From the NCBI RefSeq assembly GCF_000002235.5, contig NW_022145615.1, positions 33,921,594 to 33,985,593 of the forward strand: a DNA stretch of 64,000 nucleotides, read 5' to 3'. The DNA comes from Strongylocentrotus purpuratus. Lineage: Eukaryota > Echinodermata > Echinoidea > Camarodonta > Strongylocentrotidae. Below are positions 33,823-44,947 of the stretch, one piece after another. Each line of letters begins with the position of its first letter. Positions within the stretch are counted from its first letter, which is position 1. The notes under the pieces were generated by a model. The model was not told the origin of the DNA and did not search any database. It was given only the letters and a program-made list of their open reading frames with translations. The position numbers and the translations under genes are program-made.

Positions 33823-35448
33823 ATGCCGTTGATTCCACCTCAACTACTACGAGATCCACAACCCCAGCACTTTGACCGGCTGAGGGAGAGGGTGGCATAT
33901 GCCCGTTACCGTTACAATCTTAACCTAGCGGCCCTGGTTGCCCTGGTGGCAGAAGAAGAAAGACGTGCGGAGCTCCTGCGCAGAAAAAGAAGATGGTGGG
34001 TGAGACCTTGAATTGCCCGACGACCAATCTATGGCCAATACGAGCAGCTCATGAATGAGCTCAGAAGGGAAAGCCCGGCAGACTTCAAGTCTTTCCTCCG
34101 GGTGGAGCCAGATCTGTTTTTAGAGCTGGTACAACGAGTTGGTCCCAGGATCGAGAAGAGTAAAAAGTAAGTAGCTTTGGCATTTCAACTCAAATCAAAC
34201 ATGCTCCCGGGCAATATCATGAAAGTACACCTGAATTTGATTTTTGTTCAATGAAATATATTTTGAATCTTACTAAATCTCCCTGCATTATTCTTAGATG
34301 AATAATCAAGAAACAGGTTATGCTTTAATTTAAAACCATGAAATTTATCCTGCGAGTCTTGCCTATACGATAAACGAGAACATACAAGTCAGTAAAGGTG
34401 GTACTGTAGTGAGTGAAAAATGTATAATGTACATTTTCCTTTTTGTTTCTACTTTTGCAGAGGCAGACCCCCCTTGCAGCCTGGCTTGAAGCTCGCGATC
34501 ACCCTGCGCTTCCTTGCCACGGGCAACTCTTTCCGGTCTCTGGAGTTCAGCTTTAGGGTGGCCCACAACACCATTTCTATATTCATCCCCGTGGTGTGCC
34601 AGGCCATCGTTGACGAATACAGGCAGAAAGTTTTCAAAACTCCATCCACCCCTGATGAGTGGCGGCGCGTGGCCCAGGTCTTCCAGGATCGCTGGAACTT
34701 TCCCCATGTTTGCGGAGCGGTTGACGGCAAGCACGTGGCCACCCGGAAGCCGGCTCACAGTGGTAGTACATACTACACTTACAAAGGCTACTACAGTATC
34801 GTCATACTAGTGCTCGCCGACGGTGAATACAAAGCTCTCTGGGCTGACGTTGGTTCACAGGGCTCCGATTCCGACTGCGGCATTTTCAACAGGTCCGGGC
34901 TCCTCCGTTCTCTCATCACTGGCACCATCGGCTTCCCGCCTCCTGAGCCCCTGCCCAACGACGATCGAGACTCAGGGTTTTTCCTCCTGGGAGATAATGC
35001 GTTCCCCCTCCGTGAGTTCATGCTCAAGCCCTTCTCTAAACGATATCTCAACCGTGAGGAGATGGTGTGCAACTACAGGTTATCTCGGGCAAGGAGGGTG
35101 GTGGAAAATCTCTTCGGCATCATGGCCAAGCGCTTTCGGTGCCTGCTGACAACGTTGGACGTCGAGCCAGAACGAGCCATGACAATCAGCAATGCCTGCA
35201 TAACACTGCACAATCTCCTGAGGGCCCGTTATGGTCTCGCGCCACGTGAAGCTGATGAAGAAGATGACCAGAACCAGCTGATGCCTGGGGCCTGGAGGAC
35301 AGATGCCGTCATGCGGGAGGTGGAGGACCAGGCCCGTGCACCACGCGCCAATGCAGCCGGCCAAGCCCTACGCTCAACCTTCAAGGCGTACTTTAACTCT
35401 GATGCAGGGAGTGTCCCATGGCAACTGCCTATTCTCGGATTTCAGTAG
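33823..35448 (+). pseudogene. Harbinger transposase (DDE_Tnp_4), two exons, one nonsense codon
   Basis: Exon 1 (33823-34166) starts MPLIPPQLLRDPQ and carries the helix-turn-helix-like N-terminal domain, ending PDLFLELVQRVGPRIEKSKK. Intron 34167-34460 has GTAAGT..TTTTGCAG borders. Exon 2 (34461-35448) starts GRPPLQPGLKLAITLRFLAT, the classic block before the catalytic core. The triad is visible as D in GAVDGKH (34723), the second D in DVGSQGSDSD (near 34873) and E in RRVVENLFG (near 35104). It ends with TAG at 35446. The single defect is TGA at 34009 inside WVRP-x-IARRP, where tryptophan (TGG) is usual, a likely one-base change. It cuts and pastes the element, working with the partner protein. 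Confidence 0.85.
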
Positions 35449-36496
35449 ACTTTTTTGATAATAAACTGTGAACCCATATATTTTGTGACTTTGTGATGAT
35501 TAATTGTATTTTGTATTGTCGAGCCCACTGAGATGGAGGGAGACTATGATCCAAATTGCGTTCGTCTGTCCTCCGTCTGTACGTCCGTCCGTGTCCCTAC
35601 ACAAATTTGAATAACTTTGTTTGTATGATTTGTCACCTGAGAAAGAAATCAATGATGTGCCAAGTGAATAAAGTCTGGTAGTATTATGTGATTTTACATT
35701 GAGATTTCCTTGTATCTTATTTGCTTTTTGTTATTTCTTCAAAGTGAAGAGTTTATAATTGCAGTAATCTAGTAAAATTGTAAACTATCAACCTCAGTTG
35801 TAAACGAAAACCCAAGATATAAATTTAAAAAATTGGAACTTAAATAGAAGAAAAGATTGTACTTAGAAAATAAATAAAGAAACCATATAACAAGTCAAAT
35901 AACTATCGAAACTTTTATTTTTCATCTCAAACATCATATCATGCCATGCAGTCCACATAACCCGCCAAAAAGATCACAAACTACAATCCACCTGTACATT
36001 GTACCTTATTTTATTTTTCAAAATGATTTTTTTTTTTTATTGCAGTAAAGTAAAATTGCAAAGTAAATAATTACATTGCAAACTTCAACCTCAGTTGTAA
36101 AAGAAAACCCAAAATATAAAGTAGAAAATAGGAAATTAAATAGTAGCAAAGATTGTACTTATTATTAAAATAAATAACGAAACAATAAAAACTTCAATTT
36201 TTCATCTCAAACATCATATATCATACAGTCGACATAACTGCCAAAAAACATCACAAACTACAGTCCATCTGACTATAAAACAGCTTACAAAGTTCGCTAT
36301 CTACTAGTCGGAGTCAGAGATCCGAGCTGGTTGCTCCTGCTCCTCCGAAATAGAGGTGGATGCAGCGGATGCAGAGGGGGGGGGGGGGTTGGCTACAGGT
36401 AGCAGGGACGGCGGAGGGCTGGAGCTGGCTGTTGTTGCCAAGGAGGTCCGAGAAGCCACCTTCGCCCATGCCCCTGACGTTCAGTGACATCAATGA

Positions 36497-38204
36497 TGAG
36501 GAGGCCCCGACTGCAGGGTGGCCATGGCCCCTGCAAGGATGTCATGTGAACTGGTGTCCTGCCAGGTGGCGGAAGGGGCCGATAGAACACGAGTCTGCAA
36601 CAAACAAAAGACACAAAACATTACACCTTGAAATAAGAAACTGGCAAGAAATTGTAAAATTGAGATATGGTAACAGGAGTGGTGTACTATAACTTAGTAT
36701 GTACATTTATACTTACTGGTCGCTGCTGTTGGCCGAGCTGCTGTGGGGTGGTCTGGTGCTGCTGTTGATGTTGGGGAGGGTAGAATCGCTGCTGTGGCAG
36801 TTGCTGGATAGGCTGAGCGGGCCCGGGAGGCGTATAATACTGGGGCTGGGCCTGTTGACTGTAGACGTGCTGAGGCTGTTGCTGCTGCTGGACCGGCGCC
36901 ACATATTTCATTACAAGGGCAAAAGCTTCTGACTGGTACTGATGCCACAGATGTTTGGGGATGTTGTGGTGGACACTGGCCATCCACTGCGTCCATGCTT
37001 CTCTTTCGCTCATGGGTTGGGATGTGCCGCTCGCCTAAAACACAAAGAACATACGTTTAAACTTTTAATGAGACTTGGTGTCAAAAAGAAAATATAACTT
37101 CAATTGTATAAATGGTTGACTTAGTTTTAGCATAATAAATATTATGTAAAGTACAATCATACCTGAATCAACGCAGCCTGGGACTCCTTCAGTTCCTGCT
37201 GACTCTCCGACACTAGGTTGACCAGGACTTCTGTTAGGTTCTTATCCTTCGCCTTCCTGGACTTCTTGGATGGCTTCATGGGGGAAGGAGACGCGAATCC
37301 AATGTCTGGCCTCCTGGCCAAGCTCTCCAAGTCGGAATCCTGGTCGTCTGAAGTCTCCGGCTGTGGAATCTGAATCATAAACAAAGACGGGTCCAAAAAT
37401 GTAAATCTTCATGTCAAATACAGCAAAATATACATAACCAAAAGGTAAGAAGACAGACAAAGCCTTGCAGATGCTTACCGAGCCAAGGACTTGAGAAGAC
37501 GTTAGCCTCTTGTTGCCACGATAAAACGGCTGCAGGAAAGCATACCTCGTAAGCTTCCATTGTTGGAGGGGGGTGAAGGGTTTGGAGGAGCCAGAGCCGG
37601 ACTTTCCCTTGGCCTCCCTCTCTCTTAACTTCTGGTAATCAGTCCTGATGTTCCTGAATCTTTTGTATATTCTGTCGGCCATCTCGACTGCAGACCAAAA
37701 CGAAAAGAAACCTTATAAATGAACATTTCAAAGCACAGGAAAATTTACATTTCAAAGCACACGAAAATATACATGACCAAAAAGTGTAAAAGTGCAAAAA
37801 TTAATGGTAAAGAGAAGTTCAAAAAGTTTCAAAACTTACCTTCGTACCCAAGAGACTTTGCCAACTCCCCAAGCAGGTGTCTTCTCTTCACCTTGTTCTT
37901 GTACTCATTGTTCCGCATATCATAAAACAATACGTTGTTCTCGAAGAACTGAGCAATCTTTTCCTCTTGGTCATCTGTCAAGGGCCTGCTGGAGCTGTCC
38001 TCCCTGTCAGTCATGTCGATATCTGAGCCCTCTTCTGCATGGGCTGCCTGGGCTGCAGCTGTCTCTTTCTCCTTTTTTTTTTTTTGGGGGGGGGGAGACC
38101 CTGGTAGGGGCTTCCTTGCCTCTGTCCTTCTCCCTGCCTCCTCCGCTCAGCCCAGGCTCCTTTCCCCCCACTTGCCTCTTGTTTTTTTGACGTGTTTTGG
38201 GCAT
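36497..38204 (-). pseudogene. Harbinger partner protein (MADF/Myb-like), about five exons, one frameshift
   Basis: Leftward exons with good splice borders: 38204-37840 (MPKTRQKNKRQ.., then TDDQEEKIAQFFENN, NKVKRRHLLGELAKSLGYE), 37687-37479 (MADRIYKRFRNIRTDYQKLR, MADF-like), 37369-37163 (acidic, then Lys-rich PSKKSRKAKDK), 37034-36717 (SEREAWTQWMASVHHNIPK then a Gln/Pro-rich tract) and 36594-36497. Junction phases agree. In Harbinger elements such a protein binds subterminal DNA and carries the transposase into the nucleus. A homopolymer slip at the A/C run 38073-38096 separates the basic N-terminus from the rest. The first and last exons are the least certain. Confidence 0.65.
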
Positions 38205-38784
38205 TTCTTCAGCGAATCAAAAAGTTCGGAAGAAATATAGCAAGTGTCTCTAGTGGAGCGCGCTGAGCATCGCTTTATATACCAAGCGAATAACAATGGT
38301 CTATTGACCATTGTTAATGTCATTGTCATTGCCATTGTCATTGTAATTGTCAGCCATTATCGGCTAGACGTCGCGGTGAATAGAGCTGGTGCTGCTGGAC
38401 GCCGACCGATTTTGAACTCGCCGCCCAGTGACCGATTGATCTCCCAGCGGCGACCGGGCGGCGACTGCTCGGCAGCCTCTGACCTAGCGGGTTCGATTTT
38501 TTACTTAAATCGCTCAGCGGCGAACGCTCGATTAGGTCGGTGCCCGGTCGGTGGCCGGGCGGCGACCGCCCAGGCACCGAGCGTATTTTGGGCGGCGAGT
38601 GAAAAGTGAGCAGGCGCCGCCCAAATTTTAACTCCGCGCTAAAACTTCAGCGGCGACCGAGCGATGCCCTAAAAACGAGCGGTGCCTGGTCGGCCGCCGC
38701 TCGGTGACCGAGCAGAATTGGTTAAAAACTCGCCGCTCGGCCGCCGAGCAGGCACCTTTTGGGATTTGTGACCATAGCTAAGCC

Positions 38785-38930
38785 TCAGTCACAAATGCCA
38801 TTACGAACTGCTACGAACGCCGTACGAACGATTTTCAGACAATTGAAATTCGGGATGACAATGGAAAAACAGGGAGATTCGTACGAAATTATCGTTCGTA
38901 CGAACCTTTGTGACCGTAGCATTACGTACA
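38785..38930. mobile_element. Harbinger-related MITE next to the transposon end
   Basis: GTCACAAATGCCATTACGAAC at the left and GTTCGTACGAACCTTTGTGAC at the right are imperfect inverted repeats, and both share the GTCACAAA core of the Harbinger ends immediately to the left. There is no coding. It may be an independent insertion, or the right half may be the older site into which the larger element moved. Confidence 0.5.
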
Positions 38931-39503
38931 TGGAACGCTGAACGCTTCGCTGAAACTTCTTTATGTTGGAAGCACTGGACTGGCCATGCATCGGGTTGCG
39001 TTGGGATTTGTTTTCTCTACACTTTGTTTAAAGTTAAGCCATCGTGCCTAGACTCTTTCTTTAGTATGACTTTCCGTTTATGTATATTGTTAAATCATTG
39101 TTGGTAAACTTGGTACCAGCTTATTCCAATACAATTACATTTTGTTGGCAATCCACTTTGTCCCTCAGGACTATATGTTAAATAATTGTATTTCACTGCC
39201 TCACGGTTATATTGGGAGCATGTGATTGTATTCGATGAAGACTTGCAGAGCAACTCCTGGCCTATAATTATCTTTTCTACGCCCAGCTTTAAACCTTAAT
39301 TCTCTTCGGGTGCTTAATCAATTGTGCGTTATGATTAATGTTGGTTAAACTTCATGCGTCTTGTTGTGGTGTGCACAGTACAAGCTTCTTATAGACGTAT
39401 CTTACATAATTAAGTTTTGTTTAGTAGTATTTTAGTGTATTTTTTATACTTTTTTAAAAACTTTTGTTTTTTTTTGTTTGTTTTTTTTGTTTTTGTTTTT
39501 GAA

Positions 39504-40378
39504 ATGGTACAACAATTTCCATGCGTTCGCTGTAGTAAATGTGTTAAAGCAAATCAGAAAGCACTTCTCTGTACTTCTTGCCGAAACTGGGTACACATAT
39601 CATGTTCAGAAATCTCTGTAAAGAGTTACGATGACCCTAATGAGCATTTTGTAAATTGGGAGTGTTTAAGATGTCTTTTAAACCATCTTCCAAATTATAT
39701 TGTGAATAATTCAGAGTCCGACGTCGACGATTATTATAACATAGATCCCTCATGTAAATCTGGTGAGAACATATCCTTAAAATATGATCAACTTTCTAGT
39801 AAAGGGATTAAATTTGTCCACCTGAATATTGTAAGTCTTTTGAAATATCATGAAGAAATCAAGCAAATCATGTTTGAAAATGAAATACCAGTTCTTGCTC
39901 TGAATGAGACTAGATTATACAGCTCTATTGCAGACAATGAAATATACATACCCCATTACTCATTACTTCGAAAAGATAGGGATAGAAATGGGGGTGGAGT
40001 GGCCATTTACGTCCATGAGTCTATTCATATCAACTTAGTTAGTTATGATTCTCTTGAACGTTTAGAAGCATTGTGCATAAAAGTTTGTTTGAAGACCACG
40101 AAGCCAAATATTTTGTTAAACTGGTATAGACCACCAAATTCAAAAGTCGAGGTTTTTAATCACTATGAGGACTTTTTGGTTTTTGCAAATGGTCTCAATG
40201 GGCAATTCATTATTATGGGTTACATTAACCGTAATATCACGAAAAAAACCTTTTGAAGGAAATACGAAAGTCTATAATCAAATAAATGATATATATTGTT
40301 TGAAACAGGTAAATGATACATTGTATACAAGAGTAACCGATAGATCCTGCACACTTGTTGACCATATGTTAACGGATT
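39504..40378 (+). pseudogene. LINE ORF2, first part: PHD-like finger and endonuclease (CR1/L2-like)
   Basis: The ATG at 39504 gives MVQQFPCVRCSKCV, a CxxC..CxxC..H..C zinc finger of PHD type (to CLRCLLNHLPN). After a linker, the APE-type endonuclease follows: KFVHLNIVSLLKYHEEIK, VLALNETRL (catalytic Glu), GGGVAIYVHE and LLNWYRPPN. The box normally reading GDFN is here GYIN, so the catalytic Asp is lost. A frameshift near 40235 precedes TRVTDRSCTLVDHMLTD. The frame is interrupted at 40379 by the hAT-like element and its SDH box continues at 47353. The LINE copies itself by target-primed reverse transcription. Confidence 0.75.
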
Positions 40379-41039
40379 CAGGCGCGGATCCAGGGGGGGC
40401 CGAGCGGGCCTTGCCCCCCCCCCCCCGCAAAAAAAAAAAAAAAAAAAAAAAGAGAGAGAAGAAAGGAAAAGAAGGGAAAGGGAAAGAAGAGAGAAAGGGA
40501 AAGAAAAAAGAGGAAGAAAAAAGAAAAGGGGAAAGAAGGAGATCGGGGGGGGGGGCCGAAAGAGCCTTGCCTCCCAGGCTGTTGACCCCCCCCCCCCCAA
40601 TCAAAAAAATAAGAGAGAAGGAAGGAAAGGGAAAGAAAAAAGGAAAAGAGGAGATACTGGCGTACGGATGGGGGGGGGGGGCTTGGGGGAAATCAAATTC
40701 AAACGTGGTTTATTTCTAATTCCACAACCGTGGATTACAAAAATAATGCTGAAATTACTTAATTTCCGAGATTTTTCCTCACTTTTTAGTAAATTATACG
40801 TTTGTATGTGTTTGTTGGAAAATGACAAATTCCTAAATTTACAGCCAGGCAAGAAATATGATTCTTGAGATTCCTACATGTCAGGGCCCGAGGTACGGCA
40901 GGAATCGGGAGCCTCGAGCTCCCTCCACCCCCCTACACTTTTTTTGAAAAAGTGTAATAAAGAGAAATAAAAAAAGAATGAGAGCAAGAAAGAGAGAATA
41001 GTTAACTGCCCGTGTTAAAAAATAATGAGGCATCAACAT

Positions 41040-41450
41040 ATGCTCATCTGAACTGGATTAAATGCCTAAAACCCCTAAGCTTCCGGGGGCTCTGCCCCCA
41101 TGGACTCCACCTATAGGGCCCTACGGGGGCCCATAGATGCTTATCTGACGGTAATTTAATGCCTAAAACCCCTGATTTGGGGGGCTCTGCCCCCTGTACC
41201 CCACGCCAATAGTGTCCTGCCAGTGTCACAAAAAAAATAAGGTATACAAAAAAAAAGCTCATCGGACCTTAGTTAAACGCCTAAAACCCCTGAGCTTCCG
41301 GGGACGGCTCCGCCGTCTCGACCCCACCAGGGGCCCTAAGGCGGGCCCCTGAATGCTTATCTGACCGTAAGTTATTGCCTTAAACCCCTGAGCTTGCGGG
41401 GTCGGACAAGGTATCAAAATATGTTTATCGGACCGCAGGCACGTAGCCAG
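41040..41450. repeat. satellite-2 array
   Basis: About three units of CTAAAACCCCTGAGCTTCC, GGGGGCTCTGCCCCC, GGGCCCTAAGGCGGGCCCC and CTGCCAGTGTCAC, followed by the CAGGCACGTAGCCAGG seam at 41436. Confidence 0.75.
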
Positions 41451-41499
41451 GCGGGAGCGTAGGAAGAAAAAGGAGCAGACAAAGGATATCTTTGAAATT

Positions 41500-42541
41500 C
41501 AGAATCAAGAACGGTACAGCAAATCGTCTTCTTTCTCTCTTAATCTTATGAAACGTCAAAGCTTCCGCGCTTTGCGCGCGGGAGGGGGGGGGGAACATGA
41601 ATTCAAACGAGGATCCATAGGCGAGAACTATAATACGAATCTTTAATGATTTAATGAAACATAAAAGCTTCCGCGCTTCGCGCGGGATAGAGGGGGAACT
41701 AAATTCCGACGTGGATTATTTTCGAGAACGGTACAACGAATCGTCTTCTTTCTCTAATGATTTAATGAAAATTAAAAGCTTCCGCGGGAGGGGGGGACCT
41801 GAATTCAGACAAGGAATAAGAGTCGAGAACGGTACAACGAATCGTCTTCTTTCTCTAATGATTTAATGAAAATTAAAAGCTTTCCGCGGGAGGGGGGACC
41901 TGAATTCAGACAAGGAATAAGAGTCGAGAACGGTACAACGAATCGTCTTCTTTCTCGAATGATTTAATGAAACGTAAAAGCTTCCGAGCTTCGCGCGGAA
42001 GAGGGGAAAATCCAAATTCAGACGAGGATTATTTTCGAAAACGGTACAACGAATCGTCTTCTTTCTCTCATGATTTAATGAAAATTAAAAGCTTCCGCGA
42101 GAGGGGGGGGGGGGACCTGAATTCAGACGAGGATTAAGAGTCGAGAACGGTACAACGAATCGTCTTCTTTCTTTAATATTTTAATGAAACGTCAAAGCTT
42201 CCGCGCTTCGCGTAGGAGGGGGAGGGGGGGTGAATTTAGACAAGGATTAAGAATCGAGAACTGTACAACGAATCGTCGTTTCTCGAATGATTTAATGAAA
42301 CGTAAAAGCTTCCGCGCTTCGCGCGGAAGGGGGAAAATCTAAATTTAGACGAGGATTATTTTCAAAAACGGTACAACGAATCGTCTTCTTTCTTTAATAT
42401 TTTAATGAAACGTCAAAGCTTCCGCGCTTCGCGCGGGAGGGGGAAAAATCTAAATTCAGACGAGGATTATTTTCAAAAACGGTACAACGAATCGTCTTCT
42501 TTCTTTAATATTTTATTGAAACGTCAAAGCTTCCGCGCTTC
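41500..42541. repeat. satellite-1 array, about 10 units
   Basis: Units of 95-118 bp, phased by GGTACAACGAATCGTCTTC at about 41733, 41831, 41932, 42051, 42149, 42262, 42371 and 42481. Each ends near AAGCTTCCGCGCTTCGCG and a G run. The array is interrupted at CTTCG (42541) by a LINE and resumes at 46640. Confidence 0.88.
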
Positions 42542-42982
42542 GTTGATTGAAGGATTTTATTGATAATTATCCATTCTCGCAGTCCAAAGACTGAATTGCA
42601 ATGGTTACAAAAGTTTACAATGTATATACATGATAAAAGCAATTATACAATAATATATTAAAACAGTCTAGGCAATCAACATTGAAATACAAATAAAAGT
42701 GATCAAATGACAATTATTATGGCAACTATCATTAATTTCAATTAATAAGCATGAAATTCTTAACTGAAACATCCTAAAAATATACTATTGAAATTAATCA
42801 TTAAAACCATTACTATTACGAATATGGCATGCCGAAGGGTTGATTTTTTGTCATTGGTAAAACATATTGGAAATCTTGAAATTGGATTTCATGATGGATT
42901 AAGAAATAAAGTGAATTACATTGCAAATTCGCGAAGAATATTGAAATTTGTTGATAATAAAAATTTAAAAAAATAAACATAT

Positions 42983-43290
42983 TGCACTGGCTAAATACTA
43001 GGTGTTCGGTGTGAATTCATTAATATTCAAGTATTACTCGTTCTTTAAAATTCAATGCTATTACTATACATTTTAAATCACAATTGAATATGAAATAATG
43101 GAAAAAATTGATTTAAAAATTCAATGATTAAATACCTATTGGCTAAGTACTAGGTGTTCGGTGTTAATTCATTAATATTCAAGTATTACTCGTTCTTTAA
43201 AATTCAATGCTATTAATATACATTTTAAATCACAATTAGATATGAAATAATTGAAAATATTGATATAAAAATTCAATGATTAAATACCTA
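42983..43290. repeat. 152-bp tandem duplication in the LINE 3' UTR
   Basis: CTAAATACTAGGTGTTCGGTG at 42991 and CTAAGTACTAGGTGTTCGGTG at 43143, each followed by the same ATTCATTAATATTCAAGT.. sequence to AATGATTAAATACCTATTG. Two copies, few differences. Confidence 0.88.
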
Positions 43291-43381
43291 TTGCACAATT
43301 ACTGGCAAATACTCCTCACAAGGAGTGTATTACATTTTATATTACAGCAAAGTGAATATCAGGCATACAAAATAATTGGCA

Positions 43382-44947
43382 TCAGAAAAAATGTTCGTTC
43401 AGAGTCCTTACCAAGTAAGGAAGAGTGCTGTGTCTTAGTCTTTCTGTTCGGCATTTAAAGTCTCTCAATCTATCACTGTGTCTCAATCGTCGATTCGTGC
43501 TCTGCATCTCTGGAAGCCAGTCGCGAAAGTGCTTGTAGAGCGATTCTGCGAACCTTAGGCACAGATGTTCCCTTCTGTCAGAGAGGGATTGCAGACCTGA
43601 AATCTGGAGGGCATGTTCATAGCTGTGGTATCGATCATGAAAAATGATACGGAGGGCTCTCCTCTGGACTCTCTCGATATCATTGGCCTGTTCAGATGTA
43701 ATGGATGAATTCCAAACTGGAACACAGTACTCAAGCACAGGTCGAATGTAGCACGTGTAAATTGTGAGGAGATCTTCCACAGGGGCGCGATAACGCTTTA
43801 GGGCCCGAATAATGTAGAATTTTCGCGATGCCCTTCCTGTGATATCACGAACGTGGCTGTCCCAACGTAGGTTATGCTGCAGTATGACACCCAAAAGCTT
43901 GAGCTCTTTCACTTCCTGCAGAGTTGTATCATCTAGCTCAAGATGCAAAGGTGGAAGTTCGGTCCGTGAGAAGGACACTCTCATCGATTTGCACTTTGAC
44001 GAGTTGATGCGAAGACCGTTATCCAAACACCATTGATGGAACAGCGTTAAGGTGGAGGGCATCATGTTGCATGACCCTCGTCTGCGGCTTTCTGCGAAGG
44101 TTATGTCATCGACGTATTTCCATCTGGATATACCTGCTGCGTCTGTCAATGCGTCATTAATCAACGCTAGGAAAATTGCTGGCCCAAGGCAAGTACCCTG
44201 GGGTACACCTCCAACTGGAGTAAGGGAAGATGAAAGTACTCCGTTGTATCTTGTCATCTGTTCTCGTCCATGAAGAAAGCTACTGATCCATGGCAGCAGG
44301 GATGGTCGAGCACCCATTGTGAAGAGTTTATTTATTGCGATATTGTGATTGACTAAGTCGAAAGCTTTTGAGAAATCAGTTACAACAATGGTGGAAACAG
44401 TTTGGAGCCGATCAGCATTGGTGTGGAGGAAATGTAGAAGATTGACGAGATAATGAGCAGTGGAGTTTCCTCTCCGACTTCCATACTGTTGAGGGTCAAT
44501 GTTAGGTTCGATATCTGCTAGTAGTTGGCGATAGATGAAGAGTTCAGCCAATTTTGCAAAGTGGTCAGTCAGGGAGATTGGTCTCAGTTGATCTATTGTG
44601 GGAGGAGATTTCTTTGGGACCGGAACGACAATAGATCTTTTCCACTGTGACGGGACTTTACCTTCCTGATATGAAGTGTTTATGATGTCACATATGGGTG
44701 AACTCAACTCTGCTGCGAACTCACGAATCAGCTTTGCGGACACTCCATCTGGTCCACAGCTTTTACCAACTGGTGTCTTTTTCAGCTCGCAGTACTCTTT
44801 CCATGGATGAATCTCCATGACACTTGAAGGGTTTATGGGCTGATACGCTGGTAGTTGTCGTAAGTCCAATGGGGGAACGTTTGCTGAGATGTCAGTAAAG
44901 TGATGATTGATTGCATTAACAATGGCTTGGCTATCAGTTATTTCCAC
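43382..44947 (-). pseudogene. LINE reverse transcriptase half of ORF2
   Basis: Starts within the shift (EITDSQAIVNAINHHFTDIS) and carries the RT blocks: KSCGPDGVSAKLIREF, WKRSIVVPVPKKSPP, RPISLTDHFAKLAEL, QYGSRRGNSTAHYLVNLLH, VVTDFSKAFDLVNH, GGVPQGTCLGPAIFLALIND, WKYVDDITFAE (YVDD catalytic box) and KLLGVILQHNLRWDSHV. The C-terminal region has RPVLEYCVPVWNSSITSEQA and ends RTLNEHFF. No RNase H. The style fits the CR1/L2 group. The domain is complete; it is only out of frame with the endonuclease. Confidence 0.82.

Larger units (their letters stand above)
33355..38778. mobile_element. PIF/Harbinger DNA transposon with both genes
   Basis: Terminal inverted repeats GCTATGGTCACAAAT (33355-33369) and ATTTGTGACCATAGC (38764-38778) are continued by GC-rich subterminal sequence full of short repeats such as GGTCGGTGACC, CGGCCGATTTT and GAGCAGCGACC on both sides (33370-33720, 38380-38762). 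It encloses a rightward DDE transposase (33823-35448) and a leftward MADF/Myb-like partner (36497-38204), the standard two-gene Harbinger layout. The expected 3-bp target duplication is not clear. It separates ORF1 and ORF2 of one LINE. Inactivating changes are few: one stop in the transposase and one frameshift in the partner. Confidence 0.85.

Noticed and set aside
34363-35364. Minus-strand frames opposite the Harbinger transposase
   Set aside because: Shadows of a GC-rich coding exon; no domain features, and the plus-strand transposase is convincing.
40278-40719. Open frames spanning the LINE/hAT-like junction
   Set aside because: They begin in LINE sequence and continue into the polypurine end of the inserted element, so they are chimeric by insertion, not genes.
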